From the NCBI RefSeq assembly GCF_014222285.1, contig NZ_JACKZS010000007.1:1-64000 (forward strand): DNA of 64,000 bases, in the 5' to 3' direction. The stretch is from Nostoc sp. UCD121. Lineage in GTDB: Bacteria; Cyanobacteriota; Cyanobacteriia; Cyanobacteriales; Nostocaceae. The notes under the pieces are model-generated. The model saw only the letters and a program-made list of their open reading frames with translations, was not told where the DNA came from and made no database searches. Position numbers and translations under genes: made by a program. This document shows, in pieces, positions 50,988 through 60,695 of the stretch (its first letter is position 1; every line of letters begins with the position of its first letter).

Positions 50988-52079
50988 ATGCAGCACTTGC
51001 GTCAATTATTAGAGATAGAAAACTCACAGTTAGCCCAGTTACTGCGGTTTAGTTTGTATGGACTAGAGGCTACTTTAAATCAGGCTCGCACAGAATTACC
51101 ACTAGATCCAGGATCTAGAATATGCGATGAGGTGCTGCAAGAACTTCATAACCTGTTGCAACCTGCACCCCCACAGCAAACTACTGGTTGGGAAGATGCG
51201 CCAGATGAGCTAAAACTAAGTCACCTGCGGGAAGCTTTCGATTCTGACTCAGAACTTAATTATTATCTGGGTAATTCCCAACTGCAAAGCACAACGGACT
51301 CTGATTTGTGGAATGAGATTCAACGCAAGCTGCTGCGAGTACCAGAAGATTTGGCTGCAACTTGGCGATCGCGCACTTTAGATTTAGCCCAAGAAGTTGG
51401 TGCGATCGCAGATAATTCTAACCTCTATCAACTTCCCTTTATCCGCGACGAAATTATCTACCCTGGCCTTAGTGGTACTGTTCAAACTCAGGGATTGACC
51501 TTGTATCAGCAGGCACTCTCAACTTCTAAAATTCCCCAAGGTAATGTATCGGATTTACCAGCAGCATTCCTATTTTTATATATGAATTTTATTGAAATAG
51601 ACCCAGATTTACATCATGCTTTAAAGAGCGTTTTTAGCTTCGATGTCATTTCTTTACACTCCAAAGCAGAACAGCGCGATCAATATATTGATGCTTTAAG
51701 CGATCGCTTCCAACGCACCCAAAAAGCAGAAAAAAACACCGATCCCCTGTCAATTCTCCGTGCTTGGATTGACATGGACGAAGCAATACATTCCCTAGTA
51801 TTTGTACCACCGGCTGAACGCTATTCCTGGTGGGGAAAGCTACAACATGAATCACGGCGCATCCTGAAGAAAGTCGCTGATGAAGCTATTAATGCAGGTA
51901 ATGAAGTGCGAATTCGCCAATTATCGGGGCTTTATGCAGATATCTGTGCTTCATCCAAGGATGATTTACAACTAGACTGTGGTGGTATTCCTGGCGAAGT
52001 CTTAACTTGTCTTCGAGTATATGCGCGAATTAATCAAGAAGAATCTCCAGGTCGTGTAATATTTCGCTCATCACGGTAA
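50988..52079 (+). CDS. Uncharacterised helical protein of the SrfB/GTPase cluster
   Basis: 363 residues from the ATG preceded by GGAGGTGA at six bases; an upstream TTG in frame overlaps that site and is rejected. It opens MQHLRQLLEIENSQLAQLL and is helical throughout, with no membrane segment or recognised motif. Arg/Glu-rich helices in the C-terminal half (about 215-340) suggest a protein-protein role. Same strand as the GTPase and the Hsp70-like ATPase, completing a three-gene unit. Family not recognised. Confidence 0.78.
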   Translation: MQHLRQLLEIENSQLAQLLRFSLYGLEATLNQARTELPLDPGSRICDEVLQELHNLLQPAPPQQTTGWEDAPDELKLSHLREAFDSDSELNYYLGNSQLQSTTDSDLWNEIQRKLLRVPEDLAATWRSRTLDLAQEVGAIADNSNLYQLPFIRDEIIYPGLSGTVQTQGLTLYQQALSTSKIPQGNVSDLPAAFLFLYMNFIEIDPDLHHALKSVFSFDVISLHSKAEQRDQYIDALSDRFQRTQKAEKNTDPLSILRAWIDMDEAIHSLVFVPPAERYSWWGKLQHESRRILKKVADEAINAGNEVRIRQLSGLYADICASSKDDLQLDCGGIPGEVLTCLRVYARINQEESPGRVIFRSSR

Positions 52080-52166
52080 GAGAATTTTCTCATAAAGGAA
52101 AGGCAGACGATTTTACGAATCGCTGCCTTGCCCGATCATCTAATGAAGCTATAAAAACGTTTAAAT

Positions 52167-52346
52167 CTATAAAATGCCCCAGAAGTGTAAAATCCCTTGA
52201 CCAGAAAACACTTCAAGCGCAACAGCAGATAAAAAACCAATCATTGCAAAACGACCGTTCCAGTTTTCGCTCTGAGGAGTGAAGCCCCAGCGCAAAGCGT
52301 TAGGATCTTCTGGAACCGAACCCGTAGTCTTCTTAACGTCTGCCAT
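52167..52346 (-). CDS. High-light-inducible protein (HLIP, CAB/ELIP family)
   Basis: 59 residues: [20 protein letters not shown], then [20 protein letters not shown] with a single membrane helix. The E-N-W-N-G-R-x-A-M-I-G-F motif is the chlorophyll-binding signature shared with plant light-harvesting proteins. HLIPs sit in thylakoids, bind chlorophyll and carotenoid, and protect photosystem assembly under strong light. Single gene, complete. This is the best direct marker of a photosynthetic host in the window. Confidence 0.92.
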   Translation of the reverse strand: MADVKKTTGSVPEDPNALRWGFTPQSENWNGRFAMIGFLSAVALEVFSGQGILHFWGIL

Positions 52347-52524
52347 AAATAATACTCTGAGCTTTTATGTTGTAACAGTTATAACTGCCTGTAAAGTAAT
52401 GTAACAGATTTTTACGGAAATGCAACATAAACTCGATATAAAATTCAGTAGTATATATTACGGATGCGTAATGTGTTGGTTGCGATCGCCTACGATGGCA
52501 AGCTACGCCCCAACAGCCAATTAC

Positions 52525-53253
52525 CTATGACTCACTACCGGGAAAAAATATAGGTAAGACAAACGCTGTCAGAATTCCACCCAACACAATCACCTCAATA
52601 ATTCTGAGGTAAGAATTGTTTTGTATAAAATTATTCATTCCCGCACCAAAGTTAGTTTGTAAGGTAGTCAACCAAGTACGGAAACGACTAGACCATTTAT
52701 CAGGGCTATCTTCTGGGCGAAACTTCCACGAAAACATTGAGAGTAACAACGGCGCACCACCCACCTTGGTAGACATCAAAACATGAATCGCCACACAGCC
52801 AACCATGACAACCCAGGCACTAAGGTGAAGGGAGTACCAAATATGATGTATCTGCCCTGCTGGAAGCCATTCTTCCTTCATCATCCTGCCAGAGTTCACA
52901 GCCAAAATAGCGGCGATGAGCATGAGAGTATTTATCAGACGTTGCAAGCTAACCCACCAAATTGGCTTGCCAACCTGGGTTAGTTGCTGCAAAGAATCAG
53001 ATTGAAGCAGGCGCTTTTGTCCAGCATGAAAGCTATAAAGGGCAAAAGCAGGCAGAATAATCAAGAAGAATAATGCAAAAGTGCCGTGAATCCCTTGAAT
53101 ATCCCCAATTTGAGGAAATGGTATTTTACCAAATCGGCGATCGTATGTGTTGTAAACCAAAAATCCGGTAATAATTGCCGCTATAACTAAAATTCCACTC
53201 GCGCCGTGAAGAATTCGCAACAACAAAGGTTGATAGGGTGCAGAACGGGGCAT
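52525..53253 (-). CDS. Cytochrome b561/b-type membrane protein
   Basis: 242 residues with about five membrane segments. Candidate haem ligands are His in LLLRILHGASG, GIHGTFAL, QIHHIWYSLHLSAW and CVAIHVLMS. This arrangement fits the cytochrome b/b6-like membrane anchor family (Ni,Fe-hydrogenase/formate dehydrogenase cytochrome b subunits and relatives). No partner redox enzyme lies beside it. Probably carries electrons across or within the membrane. Confidence 0.82.
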   Translation of the reverse strand: MPRSAPYQPLLLRILHGASGILVIAAIITGFLVYNTYDRRFGKIPFPQIGDIQGIHGTFALFFLIILPAFALYSFHAGQKRLLQSDSLQQLTQVGKPIWWVSLQRLINTLMLIAAILAVNSGRMMKEEWLPAGQIHHIWYSLHLSAWVVMVGCVAIHVLMSTKVGGAPLLLSMFSWKFRPEDSPDKWSSRFRTWLTTLQTNFGAGMNNFIQNNSYLRIIEVIVLGGILTAFVLPIFFPGSES

Positions 53254-53393
53254 AAAATGAGCCTTGGTAGCTTACTTCAGAAAATTGTAACCATTCAGGA
53301 GGAAATTAACTCTTGCTTGGTTATTTCTATGCTTTAATAGCCAATACTGAACTAAACTATGGCAAAGAGAAATATTAATAAAAATTTGAATAT

Positions 53394-54530
53394 ATGGCTG
53401 AAGTTCTCCACTTTACAGGATTTATCAAAGGAGTGACCTATAAAACTTACTTGGATGATAATTTAAGTAGAATTAATTTAGATGTATTTGATGTCAATAA
53501 AGAAAAGGGTTATGGATTAATCAAGTCACCTAAAACTGAAATTGCTTATTCAAAATGGGTATCACCTAAGAGAACCAGAAGTTATCCATTTGCCAGAATT
53601 TATAATACATATAATTCCTCAAAAGTTATAACTATTATCCCGGTAATTAAAGATGAGGGCAAAGATGGAGATATAGATAAAATTCAATACTCTACAATTT
53701 CTTGGATGAATTTGCTTAATATCTATATAGTACTTGCTTATTACGAAACAGCAAAAAAAAGTACTAAGAAGGGGCAGGTTAATAAGAATAAATTGAGTAA
53801 TCAAAAATTTGCTAATGATTTTGTTAAATTTCAAATTAATGAAATATTAGCATATCGACAAAGCGCACTACATTGGAACAAGAATCTATTTGAAGAAAGA
53901 TTTACACAAACTTTTGAAAAAGCTCTAGATTCTTATGATTCTATTTTTCATCAAACTGGAGTAATAATTCACTCACGAGAAGGATCAGATAAATATTTAC
54001 ATAAAATCAGAGAAGAGTTTGAGGAATTTAAGAATATTTCTCTTAAAGGTTCTCAGAGTGCTAGTAAGAGAGAGGCGCTAACTTCTCATAAGCTAGAATA
54101 TTTAGTGGATGGATTAAAAGCAACTTTTAGTATTGAAAACTATCTTGGCGGAATTTACTATTTGACTCCTGATGAGATAATATTCGAGAACAACACGTAT
54201 ATTATACAAGAGTCAAAAAATACTTCAAAAGCATCCTTGCCAAAACTCCCTGATATTCAAGATGGTTTATTCAAGCTAATTTTATTTTCTAATTTAGATT
54301 CTTTAATATTGAACAATGAGCCAGTGTTATTTGTTACCAAATTAAAGCTTACGGGCAACAACGTTGTTGGTTCTATTGTTTTTCCAGATGCATCTCTAGA
54401 AGACCTAGAATACTTTTTAGAAGTTAATATTAAAATTTTTAATACAAATCAAAAAGCAATTATAAAAAAATTGGCTTTAGAAGCTCAAAACAATCATAAA
54501 CTTAAAATAGAAGTATCCAGTAATTTTTAA
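53394..54530 (+). CDS. Probable type II restriction endonuclease
   Basis: 378 residues, Lys- and Asn-rich and strikingly AT-rich in DNA. The adjoining gene is a D12-class adenine methyltransferase, so a cognate restriction enzyme is expected here. A segment YYLTPDEIIFENNTYIIQES followed by K (about 260-280) fits a PD-(D/E)xK core (D, then E-x-K). No overall family is recognised. The methyltransferase begins 17 bases after its stop, indicating co-transcription. The composition suggests transfer from an AT-rich donor. Endonuclease assignment is by context plus one motif. Confidence 0.6.
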   Translation: MAEVLHFTGFIKGVTYKTYLDDNLSRINLDVFDVNKEKGYGLIKSPKTEIAYSKWVSPKRTRSYPFARIYNTYNSSKVITIIPVIKDEGKDGDIDKIQYSTISWMNLLNIYIVLAYYETAKKSTKKGQVNKNKLSNQKFANDFVKFQINEILAYRQSALHWNKNLFEERFTQTFEKALDSYDSIFHQTGVIIHSREGSDKYLHKIREEFEEFKNISLKGSQSASKREALTSHKLEYLVDGLKATFSIENYLGGIYYLTPDEIIFENNTYIIQESKNTSKASLPKLPDIQDGLFKLILFSNLDSLILNNEPVLFVTKLKLTGNNVVGSIVFPDASLEDLEYFLEVNIKIFNTNQKAIIKKLALEAQNNHKLKIEVSSNF

Positions 54531-54547
54531 ACATTATAATATTGGTT

Positions 54548-55435
54548 ATGATCAAAAGCCCTCTCCGTTATCCTGGTGGTAAGTCAAAAGCAATAAATCA
54601 AATAGTTGAATATTTGCCAGAGAGCTTTTCGGAATTTCGAGAGCCTTTTGTAGGCGGTGGTTCTGTATTTATTTATTTAAGACAAAAGTTTCCTCATATC
54701 AAGATTTGGATTAACGATTTAAACCGCGAACTTTTTTTGTTTTGGAAGTTTGCTCAATCTGATATAGCTCAGTTAGTTAAAGAAATTCGAAATATAAAAA
54801 TCAAATATACAGATGGCAAATTACTATTTAGAGATTTAACTAGTGTAGATGTCAATAATTTAGCTGATTTAGAAAGAGCAGTTCGCTTTTTTGTACTCAA
54901 CAGAATTACTTTTTCGGGAACTGTAGAATCAGGCGGTTTTTCTGAACAAGCTTTCCATAAAAGATTTACTGATTCTTCAATAGAACGGCTAGAAAAGTTA
55001 GAAAATATTCTATCAGAAAATGTCCAAATTACTAATCTTGATTACAGTCACCTATTAAACCCAGAAGGAGAAGATGTATTTTTATTTTTAGATCCACCAT
55101 ATTTTAGCGCTAAAAAATCAAAGCTATATGGTAAAGATGGTGACTTGCATACATCTTTTGAGGATAAGAGATTTGCTGAACTTTTGCAACAATGTGATCA
55201 TCGCTGGCTAATTACCTACGATGACTCACTGCACATTCGAGAAAATTTTCAATGGGCTAATATCTCGGCGTGGGAATTGCAATATGGTATGAATAACTAT
55301 AAGCAGAGTGGTGCAGCCAAAGGAAAAGAATTATTCATTACTAACTACGAAGTTAAACTTTATTTGGATAAAAAAGCAAAAAATCAGAAGCTTCTTAATC
55401 CAGCTTGGCAGTTGAGCCTTGATATTTCAACCTAA
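54548..55435 (+). CDS. DNA adenine N6-methyltransferase (D12 class, Dam-like)
   Basis: 295 residues from ATG (MIKSPLRYPGGK); the six-base-longer TTG reading is unlikely. Motif X RYPGGKSK, motif I FREPFVGGGSVF and motif IV LFLDPPYF are all present in alpha-class order. Methylates adenine in a short recognition sequence (GATC is common for this family, not proven here). Paired with the upstream gene as a restriction-modification unit. AT-rich like its neighbour. Confidence 0.92.
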   Translation: MIKSPLRYPGGKSKAINQIVEYLPESFSEFREPFVGGGSVFIYLRQKFPHIKIWINDLNRELFLFWKFAQSDIAQLVKEIRNIKIKYTDGKLLFRDLTSVDVNNLADLERAVRFFVLNRITFSGTVESGGFSEQAFHKRFTDSSIERLEKLENILSENVQITNLDYSHLLNPEGEDVFLFLDPPYFSAKKSKLYGKDGDLHTSFEDKRFAELLQQCDHRWLITYDDSLHIRENFQWANISAWELQYGMNNYKQSGAAKGKELFITNYEVKLYLDKKAKNQKLLNPAWQLSLDIST

Positions 55436-55518
55436 CTTTAATAGCGACCAATTTTCCGGTAGGATAGCTCCCATACCATTCAACCTAGCTACACCCTACA
55501 AAACCAAAAACCTGAGCT

Positions 55519-56613
55519 ATGACAACTTTTCCAATCCCTGCTCAAGAATCGTCTGTTAGCTGGTATATATTACTGCAACAATTAATAGATGGCCAATCCT
55601 TGTCTCGTACTCAAGCTACTGAATTGATGCAAGGTTGGCTCAGTGAAGCGGTTCCCCCAGAGTTATCAGGAGCAATTTTAACAGCGCTGAACTTTAAAGG
55701 CATTTCTGCCGACGAATTGACTGGTATGGCTGAAGTATTACAATCTCAATCAAAACTAGGGACTGGGGACTGGGGACTGGGGACTGGGCAAAAATCTACC
55801 CAATCCCCAATCCCCCTAATTGATACCTGTGGCACTGGTGGAGATGGGTCATCAACCTTTAATATTTCCACAGCAGTTGCATTTGTTGCTGCTGCATCTG
55901 GCGTATCAGTAGCTAAACACGGCAATCGTTCAGCTTCAAGTCTCACGGGGAGCGCAGATGTTTTGGAAGCCTTGGGTGTAAACTTGAGCGCATCCAGTAA
56001 CAAGGTGCAAGCCGCACTACAAGAGGTGGGGATCACTTTCTTGTTTGCACCTGGTTGGCATCCAGCACTGAAAGCGGTTGCCCAATTGCGGCGGACTCTC
56101 AGGGTAAGAACGGTGTTTAATTTACTGGGGCCATTAGTAAATCCTTTGCGTCCAACTGGGCAAGTTGTAGGGCTATTTACTCCCAAACTTTTGGCGACTG
56201 TTGCCCAAGCATTAAACAATTTAGGCAAGGAAAAGGCGATCGTTTTACATGGACGAGAAAAACTTGATGAGGCTGGGTTAGGAGATGAAACTGACTTGGC
56301 AGTTTTATCAAACGGAGAAGTACAGGTAACTACCATTAATCCCCTCGATTTGGATCTAACACCTGCTCCCATAGGTATGCTTCGGGGTGGGGATGTCCAA
56401 GAGAATGCGGCGATTCTCAAGGCGGTACTCCAAGGTAAGGGAACTCAGGCACAACAGGATGCAGTTGCCTTAAATGCGTCGTTGGCGCTGCAAGTAGCAG
56501 GTACGATCGCACTCCTAGATCACGCTCAAGGAATTAAAATCGCTAAGGATATTCTACAAAGTGGGGCTGCTTGGACGAAGTTGGAGCAGTTAGTTGAGTT
56601 TCTGGGGGATTAA
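55519..56613 (+). CDS. trpD: Anthranilate phosphoribosyltransferase
   Basis: Second step of tryptophan synthesis, joining anthranilate with PRPP. Motifs: [35 protein letters not shown], and [16 protein letters not shown]. Oddity: residues about 79-98 ([17 protein letters not shown]) come from GGGACTGGGGACTGGGG, an intergenic repeat read in frame, placed in the loop before the glycine-rich PRPP site. Otherwise complete at 364 residues. Its last 71 bases overlap the 3' end of the convergent aspartic-protease gene. Stand-alone rather than in a trp operon. Confidence 0.95.
   Translation: MTTFPIPAQESSVSWYILLQQLIDGQSLSRTQATELMQGWLSEAVPPELSGAILTALNFKGISADELTGMAEVLQSQSKLGTGDWGLGTGQKSTQSPIPLIDTCGTGGDGSSTFNISTAVAFVAAASGVSVAKHGNRSASSLTGSADVLEALGVNLSASSNKVQAALQEVGITFLFAPGWHPALKAVAQLRRTLRVRTVFNLLGPLVNPLRPTGQVVGLFTPKLLATVAQALNNLGKEKAIVLHGREKLDEAGLGDETDLAVLSNGEVQVTTINPLDLDLTPAPIGMLRGGDVQENAAILKAVLQGKGTQAQQDAVALNASLALQVAGTIALLDHAQGIKIAKDILQSGAAWTKLEQLVEFLGD
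55753..55812. repeat. GGGACTGGGGA repeat inside trpD
   Basis: Tandem GGGACTG/GGGACTG units and CCAATCCCC blocks identical in type to the intergenic tract at 57736-57862. Twenty codons, frame preserved. Confidence 0.7.
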
Positions 56614-57607
56614 TTTGCGATCGCGTCCCGCGCACCGGAGGTGATCGCAATTGCGGGCGAAATTCTACTACATTACGTTTGATGGTGACATCGTAGTTGC
56701 CAAAAAAGTCATGTCCTAAAAGTCCAGTTTCTAGTTCCGCACCTGCGATCGCTACTGGTACTTTATTTACTATTACCCCGCCAACTGCCATCGAATTAAC
56801 ATAGCCCACAGGGAATTCTACAGCCCTAGAACTAGCGGTGTTTGCCTTAGCTTTGCCTACTGTCACGATTCCCAAGGTATTTGCCATCTCTTGGGTGATG
56901 ACAGTGCCACTGGCTCCTGTGTCCACAATCATCTCAAATTGTCGTTGGCCATTGAAGGTGACTTCGACAATTGGCGTTCCACCAAGCCGCCTTTTAATTG
57001 GGGCTGTAAACACTTGCTGATCTGGAATCACTACTGCTGATGACGGCAAAGCTGGCTTTATTGATAACGGTTTTGTTTCTGGTGGAGGCGAAGTATACTT
57101 TGGTGTGATTATTGTTTGAGGAACCACAACTACTATCCTCTTCGGTTCGGCAAAGCGCACAGGGCGAGGAGCAGCTTGTTGTTGGGCATATTTAATTTGG
57201 CGACGATATTCAGTGATTTTGGTTTGAGCGATCGCAAATTCTGGGCTTTGTCGCCGGACTCTTTGCATCAACGCGATCGCATCCTGGTACTGATTCGCCA
57301 CCAAAATCCAATCACCTGAAGATTGAGCAGAACGGCTGATACTCCAAGCGCCAACCGCTTTGTCTAGCCCCTGTTCAAAAAGATTTGGTTCGCTTTCAGA
57401 AGGCTCTAGCGGCCGTACTTCTGGGGTAACTGCTGGTGTTGGTGATTCAACGGCAGGCTGTACTGATGCCAGATCCCCAATTGGCGCGGGTTGCTCATTG
57501 CCACCAGTCACAGTGTTCCGTTTGTCTTCACTACAGGCAACACACAAAACCGCTAGAGCGCTTGATACAAAAATTAGGGTTGCACGGGATAAAAAAGACT
57601 GAAGCAT
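56543..57607 (-). CDS. Retropepsin-like aspartic protease lipoprotein
   Basis: 354 residues from the ATG giving [13 protein letters not shown]; a TTG 36 bases upstream is less likely. A lipobox LAVLCVAC suggests a lipoprotein. A Pro-rich linker and a helical repeat-like segment (about 80-150) lead to a clan AA aspartic protease domain: [12 protein letters not shown] with the single catalytic Asp, then [12 protein letters not shown]. Such domains act as homodimers. The C-terminal tail ([11 protein letters not shown] and beyond) is encoded antisense to the end of trpD, a tail-to-tail overlap. Confidence 0.82.
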   Translation of the reverse strand: MLQSFLSRATLIFVSSALAVLCVACSEDKRNTVTGGNEQPAPIGDLASVQPAVESPTPAVTPEVRPLEPSESEPNLFEQGLDKAVGAWSISRSAQSSGDWILVANQYQDAIALMQRVRRQSPEFAIAQTKITEYRRQIKYAQQQAAPRPVRFAEPKRIVVVVPQTIITPKYTSPPPETKPLSIKPALPSSAVVIPDQQVFTAPIKRRLGGTPIVEVTFNGQRQFEMIVDTGASGTVITQEMANTLGIVTVGKAKANTASSRAVEFPVGYVNSMAVGGVIVNKVPVAIAGAELETGLLGHDFFGNYDVTIKRNVVEFRPQLRSPPVRGTRSQINPPETQLTAPTSSKQPHFVEYP

Positions 57608-57735
57608 AATTAATTTTAACTGCCCAAGCTTTGCCAAATCCACTGCCGCTACTTTAATTCCCTTTTAATTTTAATTAACTATCCAAAAAACTCCTAATTG
57701 CCCAACTCATGGGATAATTAACAATCGCAGTATTA

Positions 57736-57862
57736 GAGACTGGAGACTAGAGACTGGGGACTAAGTGGGGAAGAGTTTTCCCAATCCCCAATTCCCAATT
57801 CCCAATTCCCAATACTTCGACTTCGCTCAGTACAAGTTCCCAATTCCCAATTCCCCAATTTA
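57736..57862. repeat. GACTGGGGA / CCCAATTCCCAATT repeat tract upstream of carA
   Basis: Alternating GAGACTGGGGACT and CCCAATTCCCAATTCCC units with a central CTTCGACTTCGCTCAG. It runs up to the carA start, so the carA leader is almost entirely repeat sequence. Confidence 0.7.
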
Positions 57863-57864
57863 CT

Positions 57865-59031
57865 ATGCCCCTGACTGACGCAATACCTGCTTTACTTGTC
57901 TTGGCAGATGGAACTACTTATCGCGGTTGGTCTTTCGGTGCGACGGGAACCGCGATCGGAGAAGTGGTGTTTAACACTGGCATGACCGGATATCAAGAAG
58001 TTCTGACTGACCCTAGTTACTGCGGTCAGATTGTCATTTTTACCTATCCTGAATTAGGCAATACTGGTATCAATCTTGAAGATGAGGAATCAGACGGACC
58101 CCAGGTGCGGGGTGCGATCGCCCGAAATATTTGTCAACGACCAAGTAACTGGCGATCGACACAATCCTTACCAGACTACCTCAAACAAAATCAAGTACCA
58201 GGGATCTACGGCATCGATACCCGCGCTCTCACCCGCAAAATTCGGATGTTTGGAGCCATGAACGGTGGCATTTCCACAACCATTCTCGATGAGGCGGAAT
58301 TGCTAGAACAGGTACAGGCGGCTCCCAACATGGCGGGATTGAATCTGGTTCGCGAAGTCACCACATCAACGGCTTATGAATGGTCAGATCCCACAATTCC
58401 AGCTTGGGAATTCAACTGTGAGGCTGCGGAAAATCTTGGAGAAGCCTTTACCGTTGTTGCCCTTGACTTTGGCGTAAAACGCAACATTTTGCGTCGCTTG
58501 GTAAGTTACGGTTGTCGGGTAATTGTTGTGCCTGCTGATACGCCACCAGAAGAAATCCTCAATTACAATCCAGATGGTGTGTTTCTTTCTAATGGGCCGG
58601 GCGACCCGGCTGCCGTCACTGGAGGGATTGCAACTGCCAAAGCGCTTTTGTTAAGTCAAAAACCCATCTTTGGTATTTGTATGGGGCATCAAATTTTAGG
58701 TCATGCGTTAGGGGCAGAAACCTATAAACTAAAATTTGGTCATCGTGGTTTAAATCAGCCTGCGGGTTTACAACAACGGGTAGAAATTACCAGCCAAAAC
58801 CATAGTTTTGCTATTGACCCAGATTCTTTACCTACGGCAGTTGTGGAAATCAGCCATCTGAACTTAAACGATCGCACCATTGCCGGGGTACGTCACAAAT
58901 CTCTACCTGTATTCTCTGTACAGTATCACCCAGAAGCCAGCCCTGGTCCACACGATGCCGATTACTTGTTTGAGCAATTTGTTCAAGCCATGCAAGCAGC
59001 ACGTGAAGCCGCAACAGCCGAGGTGAAGTAA
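57865..59031 (+). CDS. carA: Carbamoyl-phosphate synthase small (glutaminase) subunit
   Basis: Hydrolyses glutamine and passes ammonia to CarB for pyrimidine and arginine synthesis. N-terminal CPSase domain (1-150: [28 protein letters not shown]) and class I glutaminase domain with Cys272 in [11 protein letters not shown] and the C-terminal [10 protein letters not shown]. 388 residues, complete. carB is not in the window. The leader is the repeat tract noted above. Confidence 0.96.
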   Translation: MPLTDAIPALLVLADGTTYRGWSFGATGTAIGEVVFNTGMTGYQEVLTDPSYCGQIVIFTYPELGNTGINLEDEESDGPQVRGAIARNICQRPSNWRSTQSLPDYLKQNQVPGIYGIDTRALTRKIRMFGAMNGGISTTILDEAELLEQVQAAPNMAGLNLVREVTTSTAYEWSDPTIPAWEFNCEAAENLGEAFTVVALDFGVKRNILRRLVSYGCRVIVVPADTPPEEILNYNPDGVFLSNGPGDPAAVTGGIATAKALLLSQKPIFGICMGHQILGHALGAETYKLKFGHRGLNQPAGLQQRVEITSQNHSFAIDPDSLPTAVVEISHLNLNDRTIAGVRHKSLPVFSVQYHPEASPGPHDADYLFEQFVQAMQAAREAATAEVK

Positions 59032-59176
59032 AAATAGGGAATGGGTACTAGCTAGGGATTAAGAAAAAGTTTTTCAACGCCCAATGCCCAATACCCAATG
59101 CCCCAAAAGATTGTAGACAACTTGCTCAAAAACCATCTATACTTGAGCGTTCACTTTAACTCATGAGGAGGGAATT

Positions 59177-59539
59177 ATTGCTGAGCCACTGAATCTAACC
59201 GTTAGCCTGAGGGGTACTCGTGAAGTCCGGGATAACTGCCAGCTATTCCGCCTCACAGGTTTGTTAGATGCCTTTTCTGAACCCACATTTCGCAAAGTGC
59301 TTGGCAGCAAGATTGAAGAGGGCCCTAAGCACATTATTTTGGATCTCTCACAAATCGACTTTATTGATAGCTCTGGCTTGGGCGCTCTGGTGCAGCTAGC
59401 CAAGCAGGCTCAAACTGCTGAGGGTACTTTGCAAATTGTCACGAATGCCCGCGTAACTCAAACGGTCAAGCTTGTTCGTCTAGAGAAGTTTCTCTCCCTG
59501 CAAAAATCAGTTGAAGAAGCTCTAGAAAACGTCAAGTAG
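59177..59539 (+). CDS. STAS-domain anti-sigma-factor antagonist-like protein, probable ATT start
   Basis: 120 residues: AEPLNLTVSLRGTREVRDNC, then LFRLTGLLDAFSEPTF and the SpoIIAA-type phosphosite IILDLSQIDFIDSSGLGALV. No ATG, GTG or TTG is in frame upstream of the first strand. AGGAGGG lies five bases before an ATT codon (59177-59179), the best-supported start. The only standard alternative, TTG at 59261, would remove the first strands of the fold. Probably part of a phosphatase/kinase partner-switching system whose partners are elsewhere. Confidence 0.82.
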   Translation: MAEPLNLTVSLRGTREVRDNCQLFRLTGLLDAFSEPTFRKVLGSKIEEGPKHIILDLSQIDFIDSSGLGALVQLAKQAQTAEGTLQIVTNARVTQTVKLVRLEKFLSLQKSVEEALENVK

Positions 59540-60120
59540 TCTTGGTTGCTTGAAACAAGAGACCAATTCAGCTATCCAGATTCAACATCGGGTAGCTTAA
59601 TTTTTAAAACTTCTGGCAGAAAACCTCTCTCCTTGTGGGAGAGGCAAAAAGCCAGTTGCGCTATTATTATATTTAAAGTAGAGCAACCAAAAAAATATAT
59701 ATACCAAGTGATTGCTGTGTAATCGCTTACTATAACGTTCGGATTAATAACCAAGTCTGAAAAAGTTGTAAAAAATACAAATTTAGCAGATTTGTCTATA
59801 GATAAACTTGACTTGATACTGTATAGTTAAAAATTGTCACTTACTAAGTAAGCATAGCAATGCTATCTAGTAACGGGGTATATTTGATGTTCAGATTTTA
59901 CCCTATCTTAGACACAGACTACAAGAAGCAGGCGGAATTTGGTTTACAGGCGTTGACATCAGGGTGATTTTAAATGCCAACTCTCAATCAAAAAGATGAA
60001 ATTAAGAAGTAATTTTGATAGTATTGATTATGCTAAGTATACTATCATGGCATACTTCAGAAAAATCAGTCTTTGCGAAGAATGCCTTCCTAATCTAGCC
60101 CGTCAAGGAATGATTTATTT
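59540..60120. other. Intergenic region with hairpin and inverted repeat
   Basis: About 580 bases. CCTCTCTCC-TTGT-GGGAGAGG is a hairpin after the STAS gene. GATAGTAT/ATACTATC arms at 60017-60024 and 60039-60046 lie 75 bases before mrnC. A 26-codon frame at 59887-59967 (MFRFYPILDTDYKK) is unrecognised and may be a gene remnant. Confidence 0.4.
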
Positions 60121-60600
60121 GTGAAGTCACAGGAGGAAGAGCTATTAGATGGACAAGATAAAACTCCCAAGCAGAGTTTATCTTGGACTGAAGCACTCTT
60201 GGCAACCACAGGGCCATTCCAACAGATTTCCCTCTCACAAGTGCAACAAATTTCTCCTACTGCTTTAGCATATTTGGGGGATGCAATTTATGAGTTGTAT
60301 GTTAGAATGTTCTATCTGCTGCCATTGCAGCGGTCAGGAATTTACCATAGTCTGGTAGTGGAGCAGGTAAGAGCAGAAACACAAGCGCTACATTTGCGAT
60401 CGCTAACTCCTCATCTGAGGGACACCGAATTAGAAATTGTCCGACGGGGTAGAAACGCCGCGACAGGCCGCCCTAAGCGACTTAATCCCGAAATTTATCA
60501 ACAGGCAACTAGTCTAGAAACCCTAATAGGCTATTTATATCTCACCGATTACCAGCGTCTAACCGAACTGTTGCAAATGCTTCATGTAGAAAAAGGGTGA
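60121..60600 (+). CDS. mrnC: Mini-ribonuclease 3
   Basis: A 159-residue RNase III catalytic domain without a dsRNA-binding domain, which matures 23S rRNA ends in bacteria with this enzyme. Motifs: LAYLGDAIYELYVR (the Asp of the RNase III signature), VRAETQALHL, RRGRNA and TSLETLIGYLYLT. Start is GTG. It is followed by rlmB after about 95 bases, the same order as in Bacillus, pointing to a joint rRNA-maturation unit. Confidence 0.92.
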   Translation: MKSQEEELLDGQDKTPKQSLSWTEALLATTGPFQQISLSQVQQISPTALAYLGDAIYELYVRMFYLLPLQRSGIYHSLVVEQVRAETQALHLRSLTPHLRDTELEIVRRGRNAATGRPKRLNPEIYQQATSLETLIGYLYLTDYQRLTELLQMLHVEKG

Positions 60601-60695
60601 AAACTCAATTTCACAACGATAGGTACAGCAGTAGATTAGGTTCCAGAAATTACGGTAATCGGTATGTTCAACCATAAGCTATATTCATAAATCAA

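Noticed and set aside
55746..56420. 224-codon open frame antisense to trpD
   Set aside because: It is a shadow of trpD: low-complexity Ser/Pro/Thr-rich translation, no motif, no ribosome binding site.
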